A DNA stretch of 64,000 nucleotides from an uncultured Clostridia bacterium. GTDB taxonomy: Bacteria; Bacillota; Clostridia; Lachnospirales; Anaerotignaceae. Position 1 is the stretch's first letter; the number at the start of each line of letters is the position of its first letter. Made by a program: the position numbers and the translations under genes. Positions 9,237 to 18,841 of the stretch are shown one piece after another. The stretch covers positions 248,001 through 312,000 of the forward strand of contig CABSIK010000001.1 of assembly GCA_902477755.1 (NCBI GenBank), in the 5' to 3' direction. The notes beneath the pieces were generated by a model. The model was not told the DNA's origin. It worked only from the letters and a program-made list of their open reading frames with translations, and ran no database searches.

Positions 9237-11766
9237 TCCTTCCTTTTTCCTTCCGTTCCAACTGATTGCTGCACAGCATTAAATAACGGGCAGCTGCCAG
9301 ATCATCTTTGTTTCTGCGCAGTACACGAATAAAGCAATCCTTCGCCGTAGTATATGTACCTGCTTCAAAATAACGTACACCTGCTTCAAAATCTTCTTTT
9401 GTGATTTGATTCAGCGCAATTACTTCTGATTTTAAGCCGTCAAAAACCTCATAAATCTGCTGTTCTGCATCCTTCACAAAACCTAAAAGTCTTGTGTTGT
9501 CCTTCTGCAGATCCAGTCGTTCCAAAGTATCTTCGTCTATGAGAACCCCCAAATGGTATATGCTGCTCATTCTCTGCAAAGACTGGGCAAAGGTAATTTG
9601 GGGCGATACAGCTCTTACTTCCATTCTTTCCTCTGTGCCAATGATACCAATGCGAATATCACCACAAGATATAGCAGTTCCAAAGTAAATCTGTTCCCCT
9701 GCCAATGTCAGAGAAAGGGACTGTAAATCTTTCTGGGCAGTAATGGCTGCCTGCAATGCTTGATCCGGATTGCTTTCAAAAAAGGCACAAAGTCCCGTAT
9801 CCGTAAATTGGATAACAATGCCGTCAGCATCTTCAACAGATGCTGTCAGTATTACCAAGACTCTATTTAGAAATTGGAACATTTCCTGTGTTCCAGCTTT
9901 TGAAACTGCCTTTGAAAAATCTTGTGCATCCATAATCAAAATTGCAGCATCTTCTACCACTGTTTCGTCCTCGGGAGAAATATCTTTTATATCTTCTTTC
10001 CCAAAAAGATTGACCAGACTTTGTGGAATATACGGTTCATAGGCCCGTTCCAACAGGTCAATATGCTGTAGATGCTCTCGAATATTGACGATCATATGAT
10101 GAAACAAGTTTGTCATTTCTTTGATTTCTGTCCTCTTTCCATCTTTTGCTGATTCTTCCAAGTCTATACCAACAGAAAAGTCAGACAATGCACGCTTGAT
10201 TTTATTTAGAGGCCGCAGCAGCAGGAAACAGACAATTGTCAAAAAGATTATCATTGCTAGCAAGAAAGCAAAAATATTTTTGATGACCTCAACCAAATTA
10301 TCCATAATTTCATTCCAAGCATTGTTTTCAGGATAAACCACTCGTACGATACCCACTACCTGCTGATCTTGTACAATCGGGTAATATAAAGTCAAACATT
10401 CTCCAAGGTCATAAAAATTGTTTGAGGCTTTCACTGTCGTAGCTGTATCCAGAACTTTCTGCAAAACCTCTCTTTCACCAGAATATCCATAAAGAGCTGT
10501 GGATTCACAAGTCAGGCTGCCAGCATTCAAACTATAAAATGAGTCATTCTCGCCATGACCGAAAATCATAACGCTTCCTACAATATTTTCCATATTTTGA
10601 AGAATCTTTCCGTTTGCATCATAAATGCTGGTAATCATGTTCTGCGCATAAAGTATATTATGGTAATCCACGTTGTCTCTAGCAGCTAGTTTTGATTTCA
10701 GATCTGTTCTCTTGTTCAGCGAATCCGCTGTATAGTACATTTGCGTATAAAAACGACTTACCACATCATCCTTCAAAAAATTCTGAACATAAGCCTGGAT
10801 TATTGCACAGCAAACCAGAAGGAGTGGAATAGAAAAGCAAATAATCTTTAAAGCCGTTGGAAATGTACTGCGTATTTTATCAATGATTAATTTCAGCAAT
10901 AAGGAACCGATTATCAACATAAAAGAAGTGATAATGATGCTTTTCAACGCTCGTATAGGTGGGCTCATCAATCGTACCAGCACATCCTGACTTTGACCAA
11001 CTACCATCGGTGATAATTGATCTTCAGGTGTATAGAATACTGCTGTCCAAGTGCCATCTTCTGCCTGATCCAATGAATACAAACTGCCATATGAACTGAT
11101 AGGTGCATGAAAAGGGATATCGACTGCTTCTGACAGTTTTTTATCTATGTAATCTATTACATAACATTTGTCTGCATCTTTGTTATAAAAATATAAGCCT
11201 TCATTCCCAAAAGCATATACAGTATTATTCGCAGAAACCTGCTTTCCATCATTGGAAAAAATCAGTTCCTCACCATTGCCGCCTGAAATCCAAACAGAGC
11301 CATCTGTACGGACTGTCCAGATTCCATCCGGCAATTTCTCTTTGATATAAACATCCGCCTTTACATTATTTCCAACAGTTTCTGTTGAAATGATCTGTTT
11401 CTTATCCAAGTCATACTGGATGTAAAGAAAATTATTGATATCTGTAACTTCCTGGGGTTTGAGGAGCAAACTGCAAATACCATCTTCCAAAATTTCAATA
11501 TCAAAAACACTGTAAAATGTACTATCGGCATCTTTACTGTCATAAATCGTGTCCATCCATGTATTGTGCCCCTCTGCATCACATCCAAACAGACGGAGTT
11601 TGCCATTCCATTCATCGACACCATATAAGACGCCGTTGTTCCATGCAGTTTTTCTCACCAATTCAACATACCAGAACGGGCGGAAAAAAGTCAGTATGGC
11701 AGAAAGCACAACCATTGGAAGTATCCAGAACAACATCATTTTTTTCAATGGCCATCTGCTCTTCAC
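9223..11766 (-). CDS. Membrane receptor-like protein with HAMP and decayed class III cyclase domain (A)
   Basis: 847 residues, GTG start at 11766 with GGAGG 7 bases upstream. An N-terminal membrane helix (about 7-28) is followed by a beta-rich, propeller-like domain, two membrane helices (about 272-326), a CACHE-like external region, another helix (about 496-519), HAMP, and a class III adenylate/guanylate cyclase-like domain (about 598-760). The end is a TPR-like tail (YFEAGTYTTAKDCFIRVLRR). The first metal Asp is kept (ILIMDAQDFS) and a second may be (FTDTGLCAFF), but the usual Asn and Arg of the transition-state pair are not visible. It is probably a non-catalytic or weak cyclase used for sensing. 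Paralogue of the next upstream gene. Confidence 0.75.
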   Translation of the reverse strand: MKSRWPLKKMMLFWILPMVVLSAILTFFRPFWYVELVRKTAWNNGVLYGVDEWNGKLRLFGCDAEGHNTWMDTIYDSKDADSTFYSVFDIEILEDGICSLLLKPQEVTDINNFLYIQYDLDKKQIISTETVGNNVKADVYIKEKLPDGIWTVRTDGSVWISGGNGEELIFSNDGKQVSANNTVYAFGNEGLYFYNKDADKCYVIDYIDKKLSEAVDIPFHAPISSYGSLYSLDQAEDGTWTAVFYTPEDQLSPMVVGQSQDVLVRLMSPPIRALKSIIITSFMLIIGSLLLKLIIDKIRSTFPTALKIICFSIPLLLVCCAIIQAYVQNFLKDDVVSRFYTQMYYTADSLNKRTDLKSKLAARDNVDYHNILYAQNMITSIYDANGKILQNMENIVGSVMIFGHGENDSFYSLNAGSLTCESTALYGYSGEREVLQKVLDTATTVKASNNFYDLGECLTLYYPIVQDQQVVGIVRVVYPENNAWNEIMDNLVEVIKNIFAFLLAMIIFLTIVCFLLLRPLNKIKRALSDFSVGIDLEESAKDGKRTEIKEMTNLFHHMIVNIREHLQHIDLLERAYEPYIPQSLVNLFGKEDIKDISPEDETVVEDAAILIMDAQDFSKAVSKAGTQEMFQFLNRVLVILTASVEDADGIVIQFTDTGLCAFFESNPDQALQAAITAQKDLQSLSLTLAGEQIYFGTAISCGDIRIGIIGTEERMEVRAVSPQITFAQSLQRMSSIYHLGVLIDEDTLERLDLQKDNTRLLGFVKDAEQQIYEVFDGLKSEVIALNQITKEDFEAGVRYFEAGTYTTAKDCFIRVLRRNKDDLAAARYLMLCSNQLERKEKGRNVFE

Positions 11767-11781
11767 GTTTTTTCCTCCTTT

Positions 11782-14478
11782 CTAGAATTTGTCAAGCCAA
11801 GTTTCTTCGCTTTCGTCACGCAAATGCTGGTCACATAATGTAATATATTCTTTTGCAACACCGTCTTTCGGGTCTTGTTGGAGTACATGGATAAATCTCC
11901 TTCTCGCATAGGCATAAGATTTTGCCATAAATAATCGTACACCATCTTCAAATTCTGCTTTGGTATCTAACTTTAATCTTTGACGCTCCTGGGTATCGCC
12001 ATTAAGGACTTCGTATACAGCCTCCAGTTTATCAGAAGATGTCATTTGCAGATAGCCAATGATACGTGTGCGGTAATATCTTGCAAAATTCGGTATGCGC
12101 CCTGCTGCTCTGCCAGTGATCAAAATAGGTGTACCAAATTTTGCAGCCATATGCTGTAAAAATACAGATAAGCTGCCATGTTCAGAAATCATTGCTGTTA
12201 CCATACGTTTTGGCAGACCAATCACACCGAAACGGAGTTGTTCATCTGCGATACCTACATAGAAAGCTTCATCCTCGTCTTTTAGTTTTTCCAAAACCGC
12301 AATGGCACATTCAATGGCGTTATGTTGTGTGTCCTTTGTGAAAATCGCAATTTCACCATGACGGAAAATTTTATGGATAATGCCGCCATATGTATGAATT
12401 ACCGAAATTTGTTTATTCAGATATTCATGATAATCTGAAAAACTTTCCTGATATGGATTGCTGTCACCATTTTTCTCATGCAATGTATGAATCGTCAAAA
12501 CAGTAGCAGTAAAATCTTTGCCGTCACCAGACAAAGCACCTCTGATACCATTTTTTCTTAAGAGATAAAACAGCTTTGAAGGTACAAAGGCTTCATATTT
12601 ATTTTGATAAGCCTCCACTTCTGTCACTCTGTTTTCAATCAGTTCCGCCATATGATCGAATCTTTTTGCTATGACTGCAATTTCGTGGTTCCCTTGTATG
12701 TTTGCTCTTGCCTTCAGATTTCCCTCTGCCATCTGCGTCATTGCCTGTCTAAGGGTTTTCAAAGACCTTGTATTAATCCAAAATACCAAGACGATCATCA
12801 GAAAAATCAATGTACCTATAACGAAAAATAACTTCTCGATATTTTGACGATTAGAAAGAATATTCGTCTCTAATATAAGAGTGTTTTCACTTGTTTCCAG
12901 AACTGCAATCACTTCTCCATTTTCATTTTTAATAGGAGAAAGGATCGTCAGAAATCTCCCCAAGTAACTGTTGTATTCCGTACATACGGTTTTTCCTGTT
13001 TCTGCCGCTTCTTTTAATGCCAAATAATTAGAAGCGGACATTTGATATTTTACAGGCAGATTCAGCTGATAGATCGGAGAAACAGGATATATCTCTCCAT
13101 TTTCGCAATAATATAAGAATGATGCCACGCCACTATTTACAAGTTCTTTGCTGTTCGTACTCATATTTTGAATGAACAAAGGTTGAATCAGGTTATAATA
13201 AACAAAGATAACTTCCTCAAAAGTATTTTCATCTGCATCACGAATTGCTTCAAGCTGCTGCATATCTATTTTTTGCTTCAAAATATCATTCAGCACAGTA
13301 AGCTGCTGTATTTTCTGCGCTTTTTCATCTGGCAATTTCTGCTCCATTACATGATACAATTGAATCATGCTGAATGTGATAATAGGAATCATCAGCATAA
13401 TTGCAATGCCCAAAACGGGCGCTCCATCTTTCCGCTTGAACAGCCTGCTAAAAACATAAAAATATATCAAAAGCACAGCCGTTACGCCAATAATCATCAA
13501 AAAAGCTGTCAGAAATACTTTTCCTGCTGGCCAAGTAAGCTGTTCCAAAGCATATTCCTTTTCTCCATAAATTACAGGAATACTTCTGCCATCTTCTGTT
13601 GCCAATATTCCCACATAAATGCCATCTTGTTCAGAAGTATTGTATACATTGGAAACATCAAAAGACTCAGCCTCAGCAGATTGATGATCCGGGCAAAGTT
13701 CTATTTCTTGGTAGTCCGTTTCGCTTGTGATTTTATAATTCAATCCTGTATCCAGATTAAAGAAATGCATTCCATCTTCTTGCAAGTCGTAATATGTATT
13801 CTGAATACCGATCTTCGATCCATCATTAATGAATATTTCGCGTGTGATGTTATTATCTTCAACTTTATAGACGTCACCAGTGTTGCTCAATGCCCATACA
13901 CCTGTATCCTGACTGACAACACTGCTCACTTCCGCAGGCAGCTGCATACTATCTTTTAGGGCAGCTGTTCCGTCTTCATTGAGATAAAACCGGTACATTG
14001 TTGCTGTGGTATTATCGATTGTCTCTAATACCAACTGACCGTCTTGCTGACATCTGAACTGTAAAAAAGATTTGTCGCTGATCTCTTTCATATCCCATTT
14101 TGGAATAATGCGTCCATTGTCGAAGTCGCAGTAGGAAATGATATCTGCGGTCTCATCCGAGTCGCTTTCTGCCAATAAACTGTAATAAACATACATTTCC
14201 CCGTTGTTTCCCATAACAAGATCCATCAGGAAAACTACACCATGATCGTCTTTGATAGGATATGTAAAGTACTGCTGCTCACCGGTTTCAATGTTCACAG
14301 AAAAAATATAGTATTTATTTTCAATCAGTTCAATGCCGTAAAGATAACCATCTTTATAGTTTGCTGTATAGACATTTTTGATTTCATGCACGGATTTTTG
14401 CGCAGCAAAACAGCAGGAAAGTGCAGAAAGCACCATCCATACACATATGAAACATATGATTGCTATTTTCTTACCCAT
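11782..14478 (-). CDS. Membrane receptor-like protein with HAMP and decayed class III cyclase domain (B)
   Basis: 898 residues from the ATG at 14478, where AAGG sits 9 bases upstream. A signal-anchor (ICFICVWMVLSALSCCFA) precedes an external beta-propeller-like domain. Membrane helices lie at about 318-345 and 355-378, then an external region, a helix at about 545-565, HAMP and a cyclase-fold domain with a TPR-like tail (SYAYARRRFIHVLQQDP). Both metal-binding Asp positions look lost (VLTIHTLHEKN; KIFRHGEIAIF), so catalysis is unlikely. The same layout as protein A, 16 bases downstream, points to an old duplication and probably a heterodimer. A role in anchoring or triggering the CIS at the membrane is inferred from operon membership. 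Confidence 0.75.
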   Translation of the reverse strand: MGKKIAIICFICVWMVLSALSCCFAAQKSVHEIKNVYTANYKDGYLYGIELIENKYYIFSVNIETGEQQYFTYPIKDDHGVVFLMDLVMGNNGEMYVYYSLLAESDSDETADIISYCDFDNGRIIPKWDMKEISDKSFLQFRCQQDGQLVLETIDNTTATMYRFYLNEDGTAALKDSMQLPAEVSSVVSQDTGVWALSNTGDVYKVEDNNITREIFINDGSKIGIQNTYYDLQEDGMHFFNLDTGLNYKITSETDYQEIELCPDHQSAEAESFDVSNVYNTSEQDGIYVGILATEDGRSIPVIYGEKEYALEQLTWPAGKVFLTAFLMIIGVTAVLLIYFYVFSRLFKRKDGAPVLGIAIMLMIPIITFSMIQLYHVMEQKLPDEKAQKIQQLTVLNDILKQKIDMQQLEAIRDADENTFEEVIFVYYNLIQPLFIQNMSTNSKELVNSGVASFLYYCENGEIYPVSPIYQLNLPVKYQMSASNYLALKEAAETGKTVCTEYNSYLGRFLTILSPIKNENGEVIAVLETSENTLILETNILSNRQNIEKLFFVIGTLIFLMIVLVFWINTRSLKTLRQAMTQMAEGNLKARANIQGNHEIAVIAKRFDHMAELIENRVTEVEAYQNKYEAFVPSKLFYLLRKNGIRGALSGDGKDFTATVLTIHTLHEKNGDSNPYQESFSDYHEYLNKQISVIHTYGGIIHKIFRHGEIAIFTKDTQHNAIECAIAVLEKLKDEDEAFYVGIADEQLRFGVIGLPKRMVTAMISEHGSLSVFLQHMAAKFGTPILITGRAAGRIPNFARYYRTRIIGYLQMTSSDKLEAVYEVLNGDTQERQRLKLDTKAEFEDGVRLFMAKSYAYARRRFIHVLQQDPKDGVAKEYITLCDQHLRDESEETWLDKF

Positions 14479-14513
14479 ATCCACCATCCTTACAACAGTT
14501 TTTTCTCACAAAT

Positions 14514-14900
14514 TTATTTTACTTGTATATTAAATGTTCCCGGACTTTTAATTTCGATGATTCCGCCATAAGCACAGGTTAGTTTGCAGTTTTGATTCAA
14601 TGCTGGTTTTCCTCCTACCAAAACAGTGGGTGAGCCTGGCATCCATGTTCCAACAATAACCGGAATGCAAGGCATCGGTGTCAAGGCTCCTAGGGCTGCT
14701 GCCGTAGCCGCCGCCACTGTTGGATTCGCCATGCTGGAACACATACCAAAAGGCATAATATTTACCATCGGAACACAATCGGCAATACTTGCCACTGGCA
14801 TAGAGGAAAGGACTCTTGCTGTTGGAAGCACATTCAATACAGATGGAGTCATTCCAAAACTGCATTGCAGTACTGCACCTCCCAATACACCATATCCCAT
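14514..14900 (-). CDS. PAAR-like DUF4280 protein
   Basis: 128 residues. The start at 14900 gives GYGVLGGAVLQCSFG at the N terminus and AAGGAG 9 bases upstream. Glycine/proline-rich segments with CxxxxG patterns (LQCSFG, NCKLTCAYGG) and the order AVLQC..G-MPCIPV-LVGGKPAL are typical of DUF4280, a PAAR-like family that caps spikes of contractile systems and can carry effectors. At this length it is only the tip with no effector extension. Although it would sit on the spike (27177-27944), it is encoded 12 kb away, next to an unknown protein and the membrane receptors. Confidence 0.85.
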   Translation of the reverse strand: MGYGVLGGAVLQCSFGMTPSVLNVLPTARVLSSMPVASIADCVPMVNIMPFGMCSSMANPTVAAATAAALGALTPMPCIPVIVGTWMPGSPTVLVGGKPALNQNCKLTCAYGGIIEIKSPGTFNIQVK

Positions 14901-14926
14901 TTTCATCCTCTCCTTCCATATTTAGA

Positions 14927-15616
14927 TCAGATACCTTTTTCTATCACTTGTCCATCTTTGTCCATCAGGAGATATTCTGTCTGCTTTCTGACAGGAATCT
15001 CACAGACGCCATTTGCATCGGCCGTTCCGTGCATCAACGGAAACAGTCCTGTTTTGATCTTCTTGTGTTCTTTTTTCAACGGCTCTGTCAAAGTACAGAT
15101 GTCATTTTCCACAGCTTGTACAATTACCATCTCAAAATCGTCTGCATTATCCTTGGAACACAATGCCGCAACAGCACCATCCAATTGCCATTTTCTATCT
15201 TTATAGATCTTCAGAGACGTTGATCCTTTTTCGCCTTTTTCCAACAAACGAATGGATGGCTCCAGCTCTTTTTGCAGTACAAATATCTGTTGGTAAGGCT
15301 GACAGGAAATACTAATCCACTGAATATCCGGCACCAGATGATATCCTCTGCATGGTTCTGCCCACAAATTCAAAATTTCCTGATCTGCATAATCTTCAGT
15401 TTGAATCTTAATTGTTCCGTAAATTCCGCTTTCAATAAGAATCGTCTTGGGCTTTTCATTGCCTACAACAACGAAAAATCCATCTTCCTTCGGCAATATT
15501 TTTGCATGATTATCACAGGAAAAGCGAAAATATTCCTTCCTCGCCGCCCGTAAAGTCAGGCTGTCAAAGATCCTGAAAATGAGCTGTACATAAATGGAAA
15601 ATTTATCTCTTGCCAT
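14927..15616 (-). CDS. Uncharacterised CIS-associated protein
   Basis: 229 residues, good GGAGG site. No family recognised. The sequence alternates short beta strands (FFVVVGNEKPKTILIESGIYGTIKIQ) and ends with a segment GTADANGVCEIPVRKQTEYLLMDKDGQVIEKGI that reads like a carboxypeptidase-regulatory or Ig-type beta sandwich. No membrane helix or signal peptide. It sits between DUF4255 and the PAAR-like protein, so a structural or adaptor role for the spike or cap is possible. This is position-based inference only. Confidence 0.6.
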   Translation of the reverse strand: MARDKFSIYVQLIFRIFDSLTLRAARKEYFRFSCDNHAKILPKEDGFFVVVGNEKPKTILIESGIYGTIKIQTEDYADQEILNLWAEPCRGYHLVPDIQWISISCQPYQQIFVLQKELEPSIRLLEKGEKGSTSLKIYKDRKWQLDGAVAALCSKDNADDFEMVIVQAVENDICTLTEPLKKEHKKIKTGLFPLMHGTADANGVCEIPVRKQTEYLLMDKDGQVIEKGI

Positions 15617-15620
15617 AATC

Positions 15621-16196
15621 CTATTCCTCCGCCGTATCCTGCATTTCCACCGTAAATTCCGTTACTCTGCTGATGCGTTTTTCCTTTGTGGATTCCAGTT
15701 CCACTGGCGTTACTCGATAACAAAGTGAAGTTTTATAGGGTTTTGTAGTATCATTCCACAATTTCATTTTTTCTTCTGTAGTCAAATCCAATAATTCAAT
15801 ATGGATGTCTGTCTCAGTTGTATCATTACCAAAGGGTTCCCCACTTATTATAGAATGGTCTGCCAATATCTGCATAACGCGTCCCAAGATACGTTGTTCC
15901 TGCACAGCTCTAAACTTGATATCGCTGGAAGAATACGCTGTAACCATGTAATACAGACTTAAGATTAAGGGCGGAAACTTCTGCTCTGAATAGCTGTAAT
16001 TTACCATTCCACTTCTTCTTAAATCATGATTTTCTTCAATATCATATAAGTAAATACCAACAGAAAAGTCACCTTTCTCATCAGGGCCGCAAAGTCCAAT
16101 ACTGTTTTTATCTGTAATCAGATCAGGAACCATTCCGTCAGCGAGCAGATCTACAATTTTCTGACTGACTTCTGCGATGACTGTATATCTTCCCAT
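15621..16196 (-). CDS. DUF4255 (Pvc16-type) CIS terminator/cap protein
   Basis: 191 residues. The opening TVIAEVSQKIVDLL, the later SVGIYLYDIEEN and the block LSLYYMVTAYS followed by ILGRVMQILADH fit DUF4255, the family of Afp16/Pvc16 that caps tube and sheath at the end far from the baseplate. Length is normal for the family. It lies directly after the MORN protein gene and before an unknown gene with a 4-base gap. It is one of the most diagnostic markers that this is an Afp/PVC-like system rather than a type VI secretion system. Confidence 0.9.
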   Translation of the reverse strand: MGRYTVIAEVSQKIVDLLADGMVPDLITDKNSIGLCGPDEKGDFSVGIYLYDIEENHDLRRSGMVNYSYSEQKFPPLILSLYYMVTAYSSSDIKFRAVQEQRILGRVMQILADHSIISGEPFGNDTTETDIHIELLDLTTEEKMKLWNDTTKPYKTSLCYRVTPVELESTKEKRISRVTEFTVEMQDTAEE

Positions 16197-16240
16197 AGTT
16201 TACTCCTTTTTACTGCAATGCTTCTGGATACAAATTCTTT

Positions 16241-17872
16241 TTATTCTGTAGTATCCTTTTGGGTATCAGGCTGACTTTCCTCAGAAACATCTGCTGAAGC
16301 TTCTTCTTCCGCAGGTGTTTCTGATTCTTCTTCCTCACTGGAAGATACAAGCTCACCCTCTCTGAACTCCCCTTCTTCCAGGACTTGTCCGGTGGCAGGA
16401 TCATACAATGCACCTGCACCATGATACTGTCCCATTAAAAATTCACCTTTGTATTTTGCTGCACCATTGGTGTCATAAAGGGTACCGCTGCCATCATACA
16501 TCCCAAGATGGAAGCTTCCTTCATATATTTTATAGCCTGTGGCAGGATCGTAAAGCACACCTTCGCCATCGTACAAACCACTGACAAAAGTGCCCTTATA
16601 TTTCAGTATGCCGGTTTCTGCATCGTAGAGCTTGCCTTCACCTTCATAGAAGCCATCTTTCCACTGACCGTCGTAAATCAGTTTATCTTCTTCATACAAT
16701 TTGCCACTTCCCGTTTGCAGTCCATTTTCAAAAGTGCCATCATATACAAGGTTTCCTTCTTCATCATAAAGTTTACCTTCTCCAGAGAATTTACCATCTA
16801 CATATCCGCCTTCATAACGAATGGTTCCGTCTTCGTAGCGTAATGTGATGTTACCTTCTGTAAATCCATTGATGATTTCTTCTTGTGTTAGGTCGATCAT
16901 GCCGTTTTCATCGTAATTAAGTGTAATATCCGGCGCAACATTATCAAATTCACCTTGATAAATGATTACTCCATTTTCATACAATGTACCAGCTCCATTA
17001 TAATAACCTTCGGCAAAACCACCTTCATAACGTTTTTCACCGTCTTTATACAGAATACCTGTGCCTGAGAAAACACCTTTTGCAAATTCTCCACTGTATA
17101 CCAGAACGCCATCCATATCATAAAGATCACCTTTTCCTTCATATACGCCATTGGAAAATTCGCCTTCATACATTTTCTCTCCATTGCCATAATACCTGGT
17201 GCCTTTTCCTTCATATACACCAGCGGCAAAACTTCCTACATATTTTTCTCCGCCGCTTCTATAAAACAGTGTGCCACTGCCTTCATAGGCGTTCATGGAA
17301 AAATTACCCATATACTGCATAATTCCATTGGTATAATATAACTCACCATATCCATCAAAAGCATCCATTTTAAATCCGCCTGTATAAACCAGATGTCCAG
17401 AAGCATCATAGAGAGTTCCCTCTCCATTGATACGTCCATTTTCCAGTGTGCCTTCAAACAGCAAAACATCTGTTGTCCGATCCAAAAGACGCACTTTTCC
17501 GTTATATCCAGGAATCTCATCGGAGTCAATAGGCATGGTATTTACCAAAAACTTCTGTTCAATTACGGGATAGGCGTAATTGATAAAAAGCGCCGGCAAA
17601 ATAATCAAAAATAACAGAAGGATAAACAGAAGGCGTCTTGCCACATAATGTTCTCCCAACAAAACATAAGCCTTTAAAGTCTGCGGCGGCTTTCTCAACG
17701 CCTTGACTTCCTGCATAACATCGTTAGTGGCACGTCTTGCGATAGAACTAGGCTGTATGAGGGTTTTTACCTTACGGTACAAATTGGAAGTCGGCATGGA
17801 AAGAGTCCTGCCCATACGCTTCAGATATATATCCATGCTGTCTTTGAAATTAGATGAATTGAATGATTTCAT
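16241..17872 (-). CDS. Membrane-anchored MORN-repeat protein
   Basis: 543 residues. A basic cytoplasmic segment of about 78 residues is followed by one membrane helix (about 79-101) and then about 16 MORN-type repeats (pattern YxGxFxxGxxxGxGxLY) to about residue 510. It ends in an acidic Glu/Ser tail. MORN arrays form long beta-hairpin rods that bind lipids or proteins. With the helix near the N terminus the repeats would face outside, which is unusual for MORN proteins. It is followed at once by DUF4255 and preceded by the pseudokinase-like membrane protein. A role as an external rod or docking platform for the CIS is inferred. Confidence 0.85.
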   Translation of the reverse strand: MKSFNSSNFKDSMDIYLKRMGRTLSMPTSNLYRKVKTLIQPSSIARRATNDVMQEVKALRKPPQTLKAYVLLGEHYVARRLLFILLLFLIILPALFINYAYPVIEQKFLVNTMPIDSDEIPGYNGKVRLLDRTTDVLLFEGTLENGRINGEGTLYDASGHLVYTGGFKMDAFDGYGELYYTNGIMQYMGNFSMNAYEGSGTLFYRSGGEKYVGSFAAGVYEGKGTRYYGNGEKMYEGEFSNGVYEGKGDLYDMDGVLVYSGEFAKGVFSGTGILYKDGEKRYEGGFAEGYYNGAGTLYENGVIIYQGEFDNVAPDITLNYDENGMIDLTQEEIINGFTEGNITLRYEDGTIRYEGGYVDGKFSGEGKLYDEEGNLVYDGTFENGLQTGSGKLYEEDKLIYDGQWKDGFYEGEGKLYDAETGILKYKGTFVSGLYDGEGVLYDPATGYKIYEGSFHLGMYDGSGTLYDTNGAAKYKGEFLMGQYHGAGALYDPATGQVLEEGEFREGELVSSSEEEESETPAEEEASADVSEESQPDTQKDTTE

Positions 17873-17875
17873 ACT

Positions 17876-18835
17876 TTATTCCACTCCGCTCACTTGTGTT
17901 TCATCCGCTTTGGCATCCTCATCTGTGCCGGTTTCTTCTGTTGCACCTTCCTCAGGAGATGCTTCTTCTGTGATTGCATTTGTCATTTGAACAGTCCCAA
18001 TTGTCGTAAAATTTTCATTAAAACCAGGTTCTTCAAACAATCCCATAACGGATACGACTAGATAAGCCAATGCCAAGAGGATCAGCGCCGGCTGTACAAG
18101 TTTCTTTAAAAATCGGCCAACTCCTTTGATTCGATCCCAGATGCGAAAGCTAAGACTGTATGGCTCCAAATCTGACTCTTGTTTTTCAGCATATATTTGA
18201 TAAATCTGCCAGAATTTTTCATAAATGCCAAGATGGGAATCCATAACCCCATGTTTCAAATCATAAGCAAAAGAATATAACTCTGGGATAGAACGCTGCT
18301 TCATTTCCCAAGAAAAAATGTACTCTATTACCTCTCCAAGAGATTTTGTGCCAGTTTGAAAATCCACCTTGTCAAAAGCATCCATATGCCGACAGTCATA
18401 CAGAAAAGAAATCTCACCCGCTGGCGAAACATGAATCTGTTCAATATTCATGGCCGCATCAAAAAAGAAATCCGTCAAATTCAGGAATAATATTTGTTCC
18501 AGAAGGTTTTTGCTGATTTCAAGGCGTTCTCGCAGGCTGCATCCTTCCGTAGAAATCTTCTGTTTCAATGTCATTCCTTTTGGATATTTGAATAATACAA
18601 CCAACTGTTCATCATGAATAAAAAAATCAATGAGATCAGAAAAGTTGTCATGCTTCATTTCTTCCGTCAAGAATCCAATTTCTTCATTGCGCAAAGCAGA
18701 TAGCTTCTGGCAAACAGCGCTGTACAGTACATTTTCCGGCGCTCCCATTTCATAGCAGCTATACTGACGCACATCATTGCCTGCCATATATTCCTGTATC
18801 ACGACATATTTTTTGTTGAGATTTCTAAGAATCAT
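17876..18835 (-). CDS. Predicted membrane pseudokinase-like protein
   Basis: 319 residues. The ATG at 18835 is chosen over a TTG two codons upstream because GGGAG lies 9 bases before it. The N-terminal 230 residues have a kinase-like rhythm: a strand-rich start (KKYVVIQEYMAGNDVRQYSCYE), a hinge-like LVVLFKYPKGMTLKQKI, then a helical lobe, but no HRD or DFG motif is visible. A single membrane helix (about 245-263) is followed by a 56-residue acidic tail. The layout recalls EssB/YukC, the pseudokinase membrane proteins of type VII secretion, but sequence identity is not claimed. Operon position right next to the MORN membrane protein suggests that the two form a membrane complex. Confidence 0.55.
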   Translation of the reverse strand: MILRNLNKKYVVIQEYMAGNDVRQYSCYEMGAPENVLYSAVCQKLSALRNEEIGFLTEEMKHDNFSDLIDFFIHDEQLVVLFKYPKGMTLKQKISTEGCSLRERLEISKNLLEQILFLNLTDFFFDAAMNIEQIHVSPAGEISFLYDCRHMDAFDKVDFQTGTKSLGEVIEYIFSWEMKQRSIPELYSFAYDLKHGVMDSHLGIYEKFWQIYQIYAEKQESDLEPYSLSFRIWDRIKGVGRFLKKLVQPALILLALAYLVVSVMGLFEEPGFNENFTTIGTVQMTNAITEEASPEEGATEETGTDEDAKADETQVSGVE

Positions 18836-18841
18836 CGGCAA

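Noticed and set aside
9223..14478. Active cyclic nucleotide synthesis by the two receptors
   Set aside because: The transition-state Asn/Arg pair is not visible in either protein and the metal Asp residues appear lost in protein B, so I describe them as decayed.
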